A stretch of 64,000 nt of DNA from Hevea brasiliensis (lineage: Eukaryota > Streptophyta > Magnoliopsida > Malpighiales > Euphorbiaceae), in the NCBI RefSeq assembly GCF_030052815.1, contig NC_079493.1:57517191-57581190 (forward strand), given 5' to 3'. Shown in pieces: positions 47,388-58,335 of this stretch (positions are counted from its first letter, which is position 1; each line of letters starts with the position of its first letter). Position numbers and translations under genes: made by a program. The notes under the pieces were generated by a model. That model worked only from the letters and a program-made list of their open reading frames with translations, did not search any database and was not told the origin of the DNA.

Positions 47388-49145
47388 AAAAGAACACCGA
47401 GAAAGAACCCGAGGAATCAAGTCAAGGCCAAGAGGTGACTCGCGTAAGGTTTGTGCACAACGTATAATTTTTGTAAATTATCTTCTGCATAATGTTTTGA
47501 ATATTGTGAAATATTGAATTGTGACATTATTATGATGCTTTTGATTAAAATTGTTGAAAGTTATTTGTGTATACTTGAAATGGCAATGTTTAGCAAATTG
47601 TTAAGATAAGTTTTGAAACCACAGTGTCATGACCATATATTTGAACACCTCACTAGCATGACTAGTGGGGGTAATCAGTTTCGAATTTTGATTCCTTCTC
47701 TGGCTGAAGTGTTAAGGAGTGTGCCAGTAGAAGAAGAAATTGAATGGATATCCATATATTTGATCTAGCTAGCCTTGTGATGTGACTTCTCCTTAGCCTC
47801 TGGCTATTGAGATTATATTTGTTTCGAATGGCATGATATAACTGTGGGTTTTATGAAATGTGTTTTGGCACTTCAAAATGAACTTGTTTGATTAAAATCT
47901 CATAATTCATGTTTTATATTTAATTCCCATGTTCAGTTCAATTTTTGAATAAATGTGATTTAAATTCTGCTTAAAGATTATTTTAGTATGTTGTGCACTA
48001 CTGAGTCTTAGTACTCAGCGATAGGCATTATTCTTTGTCATGATTTAGAGACTAGAGGAGCAAGTGAGTGAGTCGAGGATTGTGGAGCGACTTACCCTGA
48101 AGTTATATCGGGTATAATTTATACCCCGACTATAAATATTTATTTTGATGTTTGTGATGCACGTAAATGTATGGACAGGTAAAATGGGTCTTGAGCAGCT
48201 TGTACAAAGTTTGTATAAAGTTTGTAATAAAATTTAGTTTGAATTTCTTTTAATGTAAATTTTTGCAATAATGTATATAAATTACTTTGTCATTAATGAA
48301 ATATGAATGGTAGTATTTTATTTTGAATTGAATGAAATTCATTAATGGTATTTGATGATTGTTGGATATTGGAAATGGTGGATTTGAATTTTGGAAGTTA
48401 ATAATGTGTTGAAATTGATTGAGATGATTGTGAATTTGAAGAAGTTGTTGAGAAAAATTATTGAAAGTGCCTTTTTTTTTCAGGTATTTGAAGAACTGTT
48501 TTCTCCAAATACAGACGGAACTCTGCCAAAATTTTTATAAAATTTGCGGAAAAATAAAATGGGCCAAAAATTTCAACTAGCTTTTAACTTTAATTAAATG
48601 GTTTGATACCAATTTGAAAATGCTCACCACTTATCAAAAGTAAGAAAATTGTTTTAAAATCTCTTGTAGGGTGCTTAATGAGTTATCGATAGGTGAAGTT
48701 CGGTAGTTCATTAGGTATTCTACGGGATCATGTTATGCCTTACAAAGGGGTAAGGTCTGACACCAAGGCTAGTCAACGGCCCTCACCGTAACTTCCCGGT
48801 GTGGTCACCCATCGCTACTGTTTTTGGCTCGTTTAACTTAATCAAATTTCATTGCTCTTATTTTTCCTTTGTTTTTCTTGTATTTTCCTCTATTGTATTT
48901 CATTATTTTATATCTCCTCACTAACATTTAGGTATAATTCTAAGCATCCTAGTTGTCCAGACAGACACTGGTCACCGAAACAATAGAACGCACTACCGAA
49001 TATAGGGGTGTTATAGCCCCTCTTCGGGTCAAATTCGGACTTTTTCGGTGCTACCGATTTACTTCTTGTACTGCCGATTCCTTAAATTTTCGTTTTTGTT
49101 TATATTGGCTTACTAAATTTTCTTTGACATTTCCAATGTCAATTA

Positions 49146-52100
49146 TTTAACACCCCTATTTGCATAGCCTGGTATATTTCACTGTTCTGATGACCAGTAT
49201 CGGTCTGAATAATTAAGGGGATTAGAACCACATCTAAGATAACTAGATAAGCACTGAAGATAAATAATTAGTAACTTTCAATTAGTTAAGTATAAATAAG
49301 AAAAACAGAACATAAGAAGTTAAATGAGCCGAGAGTCACAGCGATGGGTGACCTTCTCGGGAAGGACTGCGAGGTCGATTTAAACTCGAATTTCGAACCA
49401 TAAAATGTGACGCTGCGGTCCTTAAGACTATTGCGAACACAGTGAAAAAGAGAAAATCATAGAAAATAATTTTTAAGCAGGTCAAATAATTAGGTCAGGG
49501 ATCCTAAAGAAATATCGAATTATTTGCAAACTGGATCAGACCGGCGAGGAGCGATTTGGTCAATTCACCCCTAGAGCTGACTCCTAACCTAACTGTCTAA
49601 TAAAATCAGAGAAAAGAAAATTTCGGAATTGGGAATTAAATTAAAGAAACAAAAAAAATTAAGGAAAAAGAAAATGAAAATAATAAAATGACATTATCAT
49701 GCATGACATAATAAAACTATAATTTTAAATTTGAAAAATGGGATAATCATCTATTATAGTGACCAATTAAAATTAAAAAAAAAAAACCAATTTTTAGTCT
49801 TTTTCTTCTTTTCTTTGCCGCCACACTTCACTCATCTCTCTCTCTCACAAATTTCTCTCATTTTCCACCATGGAAGCTTATGGTTAAGCTTCCTAAACCA
49901 TAATTTCAACCTTAAATCCCCTACTTTCCTTAAAGAAAACAAGTAATTAAGCCTTGAAAAGAAGATTGAAGAAAGAAAAATTTAAGAAGAAGGTGGAAAA
50001 ATTCAAGAGGGAGAAGTTATATAAAGAGGTTAGCTCAAATCATCTAATCTCTTCTTATATTCATGCATATATACTTGGATTAACTTAGAAAATTGAGAAA
50101 AATGAAATAAAATCAAGCATGTTAGAATCCTAATGAAATTCGGCTGCCATGGTGGTAGTGTGAATTGATGTGTTTTGGTTTGATAAAATATGTATACAAG
50201 TTCAATTAAGTGTGTAGAGAATGTTTAGATATCTTAATTGCATAAATTGAAATACTTGAAAAAATTAGGGTTTTTGGCACTTAGGGTTTGGGAGAAAAAT
50301 TATAGAAAATACTCAATAGATGTAAATGACTTTATTTAAGTTGAGAAATGGTCAATTGTGACCATTTGAGGTGTTAGAAATGGTCAACTGTGACCTTATA
50401 TGAATTGTTAGAAATAAGTTACAATTCGGATTGCTTAGGGTAAATATGCAGACAGCATGACCAAGGTCCCTTTCATGGACTAAAATTGAAAATTTACAAA
50501 CCCAATTGTTGTGAAGCCAATTGGGAATGAAACTAGACACAAAATGACACATTTTTTATTCAGGAATCATGGCAAGATAGTGACCATAGCATAGTGAACA
50601 AATTGGCCAAATCCGGATTAGGCAAATTGACCTATACAAAAATGACTAAATAAATAGTGTTTGTTCATTTGGCCATAACTTGAGCTAGGCAAGTCCAAAT
50701 GACCTGCAATTTTACCAGTAGAAAGACGAGATATAGCCCTACAACTTTCATGAAGAACACAAGTCCAAATTAAGCCCTTAACCAAGTCATTTAGCCACCC
50801 AAATTTAGTGACCTAAAACTGCCAGAACCAAATTAGTGCCCAGAAAATCTGGGTTAGACCAATCCGACCAGCCATGTTCAAATGGCTATAACTTGAGCTA
50901 AAAAACTCCAAATGGAGTGATTCAAAAAGGGAAATAAATTTAAGACAATAAGAAACAACTTATATGAAGAAAACTTAGCCAAATTCTAACAGTAACATGA
51001 CCAATAGAACAGTGCAATACAGGACACCAAAACTGAAAAATTTACAGTTTTGCCTAAAAGACTTAAAATTTGAGAAAAGAACCAAAACCAACAAATTAGG
51101 TAACCAAAATGTGGTATGTGAGTGGAATTAGAATTCCCATACCTATTAAGCCTTAGAAAGTCAACAAATTGACTTGAATAGTATCGTGAATAGTAACCCC
51201 AAAATACAAATTTTAAAGAACGTCAACTTTAGCATATTAAAGCTAGGTATAAGTAGATTTGAATTTATTCTTGGAGTTATGATAAATTGTGATACTGAAA
51301 CACTGTGAAACTGTGTGTTTCAGTGGAAAAGAATATCGGAAAAGAACCCGAGACATCGAGTCAAGGCCAAGAGGCGACTCGTATAAGGTTTGTGCACAAC
51401 TAACTATTTTATTACTTTTCACTTCTGAATTGATTTGAACAAGTTTATTTATGACTTATGATTTTATTGTGTTGAGAATTTTAACTTATTGAATGAAATT
51501 GTATAATTTAAATATAAATTTTCTTATGCATTTAAGGATTTATTGCATGGTTTTGAGGATTGTAAATTTTAAGTTTGATGTGTTACCAACCTTGAGCATA
51601 AAATTATGATGATTAAATATGTTAATGGTTTGTAAACACTTTGTAAATAGAAATTGCTTTGAATATGATTTGAAACCACAGTTGACATGGTAATATATGT
51701 TGTGAATTCTCATTAGCGTGTCTAGTGAGATATCTCCTCTACTAGATGGGTTGAGTTCCTTCTTCTCTGGCTTGCCAATTGGGGAAGAGTATGAATGAGT
51801 ACTCATATATACTAGCTAGTCTTTGTTCCTCCCTTTTAGCCTCAATTATTAGGAGAGTTTGAAATGTCGTGGTGTACAACATGGCATCTATTTGAATTTT
51901 GGGTCATGGGTTTAACTGTGTGAATTGTTGGCAACGCCCTTTAAATTATGCGTAGTTTGATAAATTGTGGTTGAAATAAATAATTTGTCAGTGATTCAAA
52001 ATATTTTTGTATTGTTTCGAAATTTAAAAGAAATATAGATAAATAATTACTATTTGATCAAAATGTTATTCAAATGAATAATTTGCATGAATGAAAATAT

Positions 52101-52941
52101 TGATTTCTGAATGTTATGAATTTTGAAGAAATTAGAAATTAGAAATTTTATTTGTTATGAATTGTCAAGTATAACTTGTATTAAGTTTCAAATTATTAGT
52201 TTGTGCACCACTGAGTTCACCACTCAGTGATAGCTTTGTATGCTATCGCAGGTGAAAGGAATAATAAAACAGCTGAGCGAGATTTCTGAAAGACACTATG
52301 AAACTATCTTTGGGTACATCATAGGTATACCCTTATACATTAGATTTTGATGTAATTCTGTTATTATATGTATGTAATTTCACTTGAGCAGTTGTTTCAA
52401 TTCTTTTGTAATATATTTTGGATTGTAATTAAATACAAATTATTATAAGGTTATCTTGAGATTTCATGTATTTATAAAGTTTTGCACTACTAAATTTTTA
52501 ATACTCCCATGAATGTAAATATTAATTTTGTTATCTTAATGAGATATTTCAATGTTTGATTTAATTTAAACTGTGTATTGAGTTGCTTGTGTTGATTTGT
52601 GAAATGAGATTGAATAATGGAGTTGTGATTGAAAAATATATTGGGAGTGTCTTTATTTTTAGGTTTTGAAGAACTATTTTCTCAGAATACAAAAGGAACT
52701 CTGCCAAAATTTTTGTAAAAATTACAGAGATTTTAAATATCTAAAAATTATATTTATGTTTGGACTTTAAATAAAGGTTTTTAATACCTGCAAAAAATTT
52801 TACCCACCAATTTAAAAATGAACGAAAATTGTTTTTAAATTTCTTGTAGTTTATTTAATGAGTTATCGGTAGGCGAAGTATGGTAATTCATTAGGTGTAC
52901 TACAAGAGCATGTTACATCTTATGAGGAGTAGGGTGTGACC
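49146..52941 (+). repeat. 5' LTR of chromovirus F2
   Basis: About 3.8 kb, ending near GGGTGTGAC; the exact last base is uncertain. It includes ACTCCAAATGGAGT (50905-50918), donor-like GAG/GTTAGC (50029) and a clear hairpin pair (52209-52246). Hairpin 1 is CACTGAG/CTCAGTG. Hairpin 2 is GTGATAGC/GCTATCGC, 8 bp with one T-G pair, and GGT follows its 3' arm. Confidence 0.87.
52209..52246 (+). other. Tandem hairpin pair in LTR F2
   Basis: The stems CACTGAG/CTCAGTG and GTGATAGC/GCTATCGC are adjacent and overlap by about one base at the junction. Their sequences are unlike those in LTR A' but take the same form in the same LTR position. Confidence 0.7.
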
Positions 52942-52949
52942 TGTTTTAG

Positions 52950-52961
52950 TGTTATCAGAGC
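52950..52961 (+). other. Mutated primer-binding site of F2
   Basis: TGTTATCAGAGC differs from the initiator tRNA-Met complement at one base. Confidence 0.8.
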
Positions 52962-53125
52962 TAGTTTTTAAAGTAAATTTTAAACTGTGAATTTGAAATA
53001 TTTTTTGATAAGTGCAACTGCTCGAATGTTTGATACATATAGTACATTTACATCATAAATATGAACTAACGGGGAGAAATCTCCTTGTGTTGGTTGTACA
53101 GAAAAAAAAAATCTTATGAATAGAT

Positions 53126-53977
53126 ATGGACAAGGGGGATAAAACGGTAGAGCAGTCTGATACAACTGACGTACAAGGAGAGGCCCTAGTTCCATAGAGC
53201 ATTGGAGGTCCAGCCGCACCAGTCCCTCCTATACAAATTACTGCACAAATGGCTCAGCAGATGGTCATGTTCTTTCAACAAATGGCTGATAATCTGTCAG
53301 CCCAGACCCAAGTACAAACCCAACTCCCTCATGAGCAGCATGAAAAAGAGAAAAGGGGGAAATCTATCGATCAAAGTTCGAGTAGTAATTTAGGAAAGAG
53401 AAAAGATTTTGAGGGATCCCGAGCTCCTAAGTATGACAAAGGTGGATCTTCAGGGCAGAAGTAATCAAGAACCATTCGTCAAAGAACCAGAAGTTCCTAC
53501 CCTATCCGTATCTGTGACGTTTGTGAAAAATTACATGGGGGTATTTGTTATAGGGTCACTGGAGCTTGCTATAATTGTGGTGGAATCAGACATTTCGCTC
53601 GAGATTGTACTAGCGCATGTTTATTTATGCCACATACTACACCAGAAGAATCAATCTAAGGTTCTAATTTTAGAGGCTCATTAATAGTTAGTAGGGGTAG
53701 AGGTATAAGTAGAGACAACACTTCAGGTAATCCTAGCACAATGGACCAACCCGAGCAGAGGAATACACTAGAAAGAGGGAACGCCATGCATCGAGGGGAA
53801 AAAGCAGAGACTTCAGATGTAGTTACCGGTACGTTCTTAACTTTTAAAAGGAATAATTATGTACTATTTAATTCTGGCTCTACTTATTTATATGCTAATA
53901 CAAAATTATATGTTCTACTGCTATTCCCTTGCATTGAGATAAATTTTGATGTGTTAGTAATTAGTCTTTTAGGATAA
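53126..53977 (+). pseudogene. gag: gag and protease remnant of F2
   Basis: One reading frame starts MDKGDKTVEQSDTTD and contains QMVMFFQQMADNL, comparable to QMAEFFKQM in element A. Further on come the zinc knuckle CYNCGGIRHFARDC (53567-53608) and a protease segment VTGTFLTFKRNNYVLFNSGS. Stops at 53195, 53462 and about 53657 break it, and it ends at 53975. The distance from the QM motif to the knuckle is only about 100 residues, against about 290 in element A, so the gag core has been deleted. The protease active site reads NSG, with the catalytic Asp replaced by Asn. It cannot make working proteins. Confidence 0.8.
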
Positions 53978-54967
53978 GAATTGCGATAATAAGCGTGATT
54001 TGAAATAATTTTGAAAACGTTTCTAGTGAGAGACATCTCTTAGACTATGATAGATTATAAAATTAATTAGTAAGCCTAATTAGTTAAGGCAAAAGGACCT
54101 AAAAGTAAGTTATAGTAATATAGCTATCTTAGATGCAGGTAAAGGTATTACTGCTAATAGATGTTAGTGGGTACCGTAATCAAAATAAGTTTAAGATATT
54201 AGTGGATTTGAGAGAAATAAGATATAGGGAAGGTTGATCTATTGGGATGTATCGTAGTAATTATGCAATTTCTTGATGTTTGTGCTGTAAGCAGCAGATT
54301 ATAGTACTAACTTGGGATTTATTGTGTAGAGCTACGTACTACCCAATAGTACACAAGGATAAGAATAGTTACAAATGGCTTCCACTCTGGTACAAATATA
54401 CCAGAATAGAGTTTTATTACTAGAACTGAGTTTGAAAATCCTAATTCGGGATTTAAAACTCTATAATTAGAATATCAAAATATTATGGTTGCAAGGTAGT
54501 GAGAGTTAAAGACTCCATTATCCTAGCAGGAATTACAGTGCATCAGGAAGTGTTATGGGACTAGAGATATTAGCATGGTCAAAATTTAAAAATAACACCT
54601 ATAGGGCTAAGTCATCCAGTCTCCGATATGGGGTTTATAGTTGTTCTGGTATTGCAATGGATCTTTTGCTCAAAGTTTAGTAAGGAACAGTATTCTATTT
54701 GTGTAGCAGTAAGACACAAAATATGATTTTGTTCCCCTGGAAGAGACAGGATGCTATGGATGACAATTATAACTTATAAAACAGTTAAGAAATGATGTTC
54801 TACTGATAACTGTAATTTGATAAGAACTAGTTGGCCAGGTATTCTTTAGGAAGAGCACAATTTTATTGTGTAGATCATAAGGATTAGATTAGAATTAAAG
54901 CGAAACTTTTGAATAGCATGGGAAAAAGGAGAGTCCGGTAGACTCCCTTCTTAAGGTTAAAGAATTG
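53978..54967 (+). other. Unreadable pol remnant of F2
   Basis: No ORF or domain is recognisable in this kilobase. Its place after the protease remnant and before E2 suggests heavily decayed pol. The high density of stops in all frames is consistent with that. Confidence 0.4.
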
Positions 54968-57900
54968 TGTAACACCCTTCACCCGTCTACAGTGTAGCTG
55001 AGCAATGCATGTCACACGGAGTACTGGAACACCTAATCTTATCTGATTTCATTATAATTCTTAATTTACTTGTTCAAAAACTGTATCTAAGGTTTAGGCT
55101 ATTTTTACTATTTATCAAAATCTGACTAATTTGGAAATTTTAAAAATTTTAATGATAATCCGGCAGAGTGCTGGCTGTACTTTGGACTAACAGTTCTTCT
55201 GAACCTGCCCAAAGCAATTTTAATATATGCTCAAATTCATAACTCAAATTATCTCAAGGCATTCTCATCAATTTCTCAAACTCAGATTCAGTCTCAAAAT
55301 TTCTCAAATTCAATCTCATTCAGAATCATTATGATTAGATAATCAATTCAAATATCAGAATTCTTATATTTCATTAACTTATATAATTTGTCAATTAAGT
55401 ACATAAATTTATCAAGTACTGGATATACAAATGAAATTACAGTTACTAATTCACATTACAATATAAGTAGTAATTATAATGTACAGATTAGAAAACATGC
55501 TTAAAATGAGCCCTATCTACATGCATTGCTGAGGAGGTGATAATCTTGAATTCATCTGACACTTTTGTAGATCTGGACTCCAAAAATCTCAATCGACAGT
55601 CTACTGGTTTTACCTTCAATACCTGCGTGAGGAAAAAATTTCATCGCGCTAAGCATTTCTGCTTAGTGGTGCGATAATATAACAAGAAATAATATATACA
55701 AATAAAGAAAGAAATAAATCATAATTCGAATATCTAGGAATCAATTATTTTAATTGTATTGTATTTTAAGTCTCTACGGTTCTGCAAATTATATCTTTAT
55801 TATGTTTCTATTGCTAATCTCTTTTACTCATTTCATTCAATGCTTAATTTAATTGTACTGAAATTTTTGTATACTTAACTTAACTTAACTGCCTGAATTG
55901 AATAATGTTTTAATTGACTGCCCATGTAGCCTACACACTGACCAGACTGGATAAATGGATATACTAGCACTGGGTACCTAGTACCTCGAGCCGTCACACC
56001 ATCGGTCATAAAGTATCTCCCGGTGTGCAAACAGTGTGGCTAAAAAGCCATATAATCAATCAGGCATTAAGTCGAGTATAATAACACAATCTGTATAGCC
56101 ATAGGCTATTAAAATTATAGTATGGCATAATAAGCCATAAAACACAATATGACATAAAGTCATTTACAGAACAGCTGTCAGAATCCTATTGGCATGCCAA
56201 CCTATCCAAACTAGTCAACTAGGCAAACTAGGGCATATTACAAGATTAAATATTCATTCCTTTGTTTTCAGGGTTTACTGGTCATTATACAATTCACTGG
56301 TCAATGAAAATGTTGACCTTTTTATACATCATGGATAAGTTGATTCTAGTATCAACATGTCACAATTTGCATTTCAATATGCTACCAACATAGTGCAATT
56401 TACCATTTTTACAAGTTGGCATTCATTGCGAAATTACTTCAAGCATCATTGTATGTAAATGTCAAATTCTCAATTTTTGTGTGTTAGATTGGTCTAGCTT
56501 AAAGTCCTATTTTTCTTGGTTTTTAGCTTCTAGTCAAAGAAGCAAAATTGTAGCTCTGTGTCTTATTGCACTCTGGGCAAAATTTCAGGTCATTATGAGT
56601 TGTGTAGACCATGATATAGTCAATTTACTAAACCTGGACAGATTGCACCTTTAGTGCAAAATTTGGTCAATTTTAGGTCACTTTTAGTTCTGGCAGTTTT
56701 AGTACCCGAACTTGTGCAAGCTATTTGACTTGGTTCTGGCCATTTTTGTGCTTTGTTGTCTTCATAAGAATTATAGCTCTATGTCTAAGCTATCCATGGT
56801 AAAAAGTTCAGGTCAATTGGACTTGTTTGGAGTGAGTTATGGTCATCCCAATGACTACTATTTATATGGTCAAAAATCTGGGTTTGCAAGGTTGCCATTC
56901 CGGATTTGGTCATTTTTAAGGTCAGTTTCTAGGTAGAATTTTGGCAACATTTCTACATGAAAGTTAGCCTATTTGGTGTCTAGTTTCACCCCCCATTGGC
57001 CTCATACCAATTGGGTTCACAGTTTTGCACTTATGACTTAATTTAGGTGCTGCCAACATACATAACCTGCATTTAAACATCACACCTCAAATTTTGACAA
57101 TCCTCCTCCTCCCAATACTTCAACATTTAATCATGGCACTTCTATATATATTGTGCACAATGCACACAATACACCATTCAAGTTCAACATTCACTTCCAC
57201 CAAAATTCAACATACCTCAATATCAATATTACACATACACTTCCATATACTCATACCTCAATATCAACTACACATACTGCCCACAATTTAACATTATGAC
57301 ATCTCATCAATAAATTACATATACTCACATACAATTTCATGATATTATAGGCTGCCAAACATGGCAGTTTACCAAACCATCAAAGTCCCACTATTAAACC
57401 CTTAATTCAAACACTAACATACACATACTTGGATATTAAGTTACTACAACTTCCATTTGAGTTAATCAACCTTAATTTCCATCCATTAAATATAAGAATA
57501 AGTCACTAACCATACATTTTCATGGCTGTCAAAACTAAGGTTCACAAATACTCAGTCATTTCCTCAATTTTTCTTAACAATTCAACTTGTCTCAACCTCA
57601 ACACAAAGTTTAATTAAGTGGGATAAGGAAAACTAGCACTAACCTCAACTTGAGCTTGACAAATCCTTGAAATTTCTTCTTTTTCTTGCTACCCAAAGCT
57701 TTCCCAAGCTGTGTAGACAAGAATTTGTGAAGGAATTTAGGAAGAAAATGTCTTGAAAATGGGTGGATTGAAGCTTGGTGTGTGTGGCCGGCCATGGAGG
57801 ACAATAGAGAGGAAAACCAATTCGGCTTGAAGAAAAATAAAGGTTGAAGATGACTTTTAAGTGGTGAAATCTATCCTTAATGGCCTTTTTATATCCCATT

Positions 57901-58335
57901 AAATCCTACTTAGTGCTCCACTAATTAACTTTAAACATTATAATAATTAACTTTAATTAATTCTAATTACACCCCTTTAATTTTCCTTAATTATTCTATA
58001 TTTATGATTTCTAATTTTTCATAGCATTTTCAAATTTTTAATATTACTTATTTTTAATGGACATTTAGGTCAAAAGTCAACTCTAGGTGTCAATTGACCA
58101 AAATGCCCCTCTCCGGGTCAAATTCAGACTTTTTCGGTTACACTGATTTACTCCTTGTACCGCCGATTTCTTTAATTTTTGTTTTTTGTTTATAATAAAT
58201 TGCTAATTTTTCTTTAACATTTTCAATGTCAATTACAATTCATTAGATATTTAAATACGTCCCAAAAACATTTTCCTGAGTTTTTCGCTGTCCAGGGCTA
58301 GTCAACGGTCCTCGCCGTAACTTCTCTGGGCAGTC
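54968..58335 (-). mobile_element. LTR E2 (minus strand), 5' end not in view
   Basis: It opens with TGTAACACCC at 54968, the reverse complement of an LTR 3' end, and runs without break across the points where E is split by C and D2. It is cut at 58336 by copia H2 and its other end lies beyond the window. Left of it there is no PBS complement, so it is a solo or 3' LTR. On the minus strand it carries hairpin 1 CTAAGCAGAAATGCTTAG and hairpin 2 (55625-55665) and a donor-like GAG/GTTAGTG (about 57642). ORFs here are not supported. Confidence 0.82.

Larger units (their letters stand above)
37236..48762 (+). mobile_element. Chromovirus F, internally deleted
   Basis: The element starts TGTAATACC at 37236 and ends TCTGACA at 48762. 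The flanks CCAGG (37231-37235) and CCAAG (48763-48767) form a TSD with one mismatch. It consists of a truncated 5' LTR (37236 to about 38464), a piece of integrase with chromodomain (to 39309), a polypurine tract and a 3' LTR (39357-48762) split by the TRIM. A deletion has fused the 5' LTR directly to integrase, removing the rest of the LTR, PBS, gag, protease, RT and RNase H. Confidence 0.87.
39357..48762 (+). repeat. 3' LTR of chromovirus F, split by the TRIM
   Basis: Segments 39357-41515 and 47388-48762 give about 3.5 kb. The join is shown by the AAAAG duplication and by colinearity with LTR F2 across the same point (GTTTCAGTGGAAAAGAA near 51319). It includes the doubled ATGACATCATGC units (39908-39931), ACTCCAATTGGAGT (41089-41102, a perfect palindrome) and hairpin 1 CTGAGT...ACTCAG (48001-48018). 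Hairpin 2 is poorly preserved. Confidence 0.88.
33752..49015 (-). mobile_element. Solo LTR D2 (minus strand), split by chromovirus F
   Basis: Segments 33752-37235 and 48763-49015 form one minus-strand LTR of about 3.7 kb, with perfect TSD GCCCC (33747-33751 and 49016-49020). It is similar to LTR D at both ends. Its 5' terminus (at 49015) reads TATAAC instead of TGTAAC, a G-to-A change on that strand. The hairpin pair is at about 34384-34432 on the minus strand. There is no coding sequence. Confidence 0.88.
3740..49145 (-). mobile_element. Long LTR E (minus strand), split by C, D2 and F2
   Basis: Segments 3740-4405, 30025-33751 and 49016-49145 read as one minus-strand LTR. At 3740 it opens with the reverse complement of the LTR 3' end seen elsewhere (CACCCGTCTATAGTGTAGCC). 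The joins are proven by the GAAAT duplication around C and the GCCCC duplication around D2. E2 at 54968 is an uninterrupted relative that crosses both join points. E is longer than E2 because it holds an internal repeat (about 31789-32500). No PBS lies left of 3740, so E is a solo LTR or a 3' LTR. Its own 5' end lies beyond the F2 insertion and was not found. Confidence 0.8.
50029..53101 (+). other. Candidate 3.1-kb leader intron of F2
   Basis: The donor AAAGAG/GTTAGC is in the LTR. The acceptor TTGTGTTGGTTGTACAG ends at 53101, 24 bases before the gag ATG at 53126, with CTAAC (53066-53070) as branch-point word 34 bases upstream. Confidence 0.4.
49146..54967 (+). mobile_element. Chromovirus F2: 5' LTR and decayed internal region
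   Basis: It is inserted in LTR E after AATTA (49141-49145, the presumed TSD; its partner lies beyond the window). It has a 5' LTR (49146 to about 52941), PBS, a broken gag with zinc knuckle, a protease remnant and about 1 kb of unreadable sequence. At 54968 it is cut by minus-strand LTR E2. The LTR matches the F family. Its first bases read TTTAACACCC, so the terminal TG has mutated. Confidence 0.82.

Noticed and set aside
54968..58335. E and E2 as the two LTRs of one minus-strand element
   Set aside because: The sequence between them begins with a plus-strand F2 LTR with its own PBS and gag, and neither E nor E2 is flanked on its left by the complement of a PBS. The pairing cannot be supported within the window.
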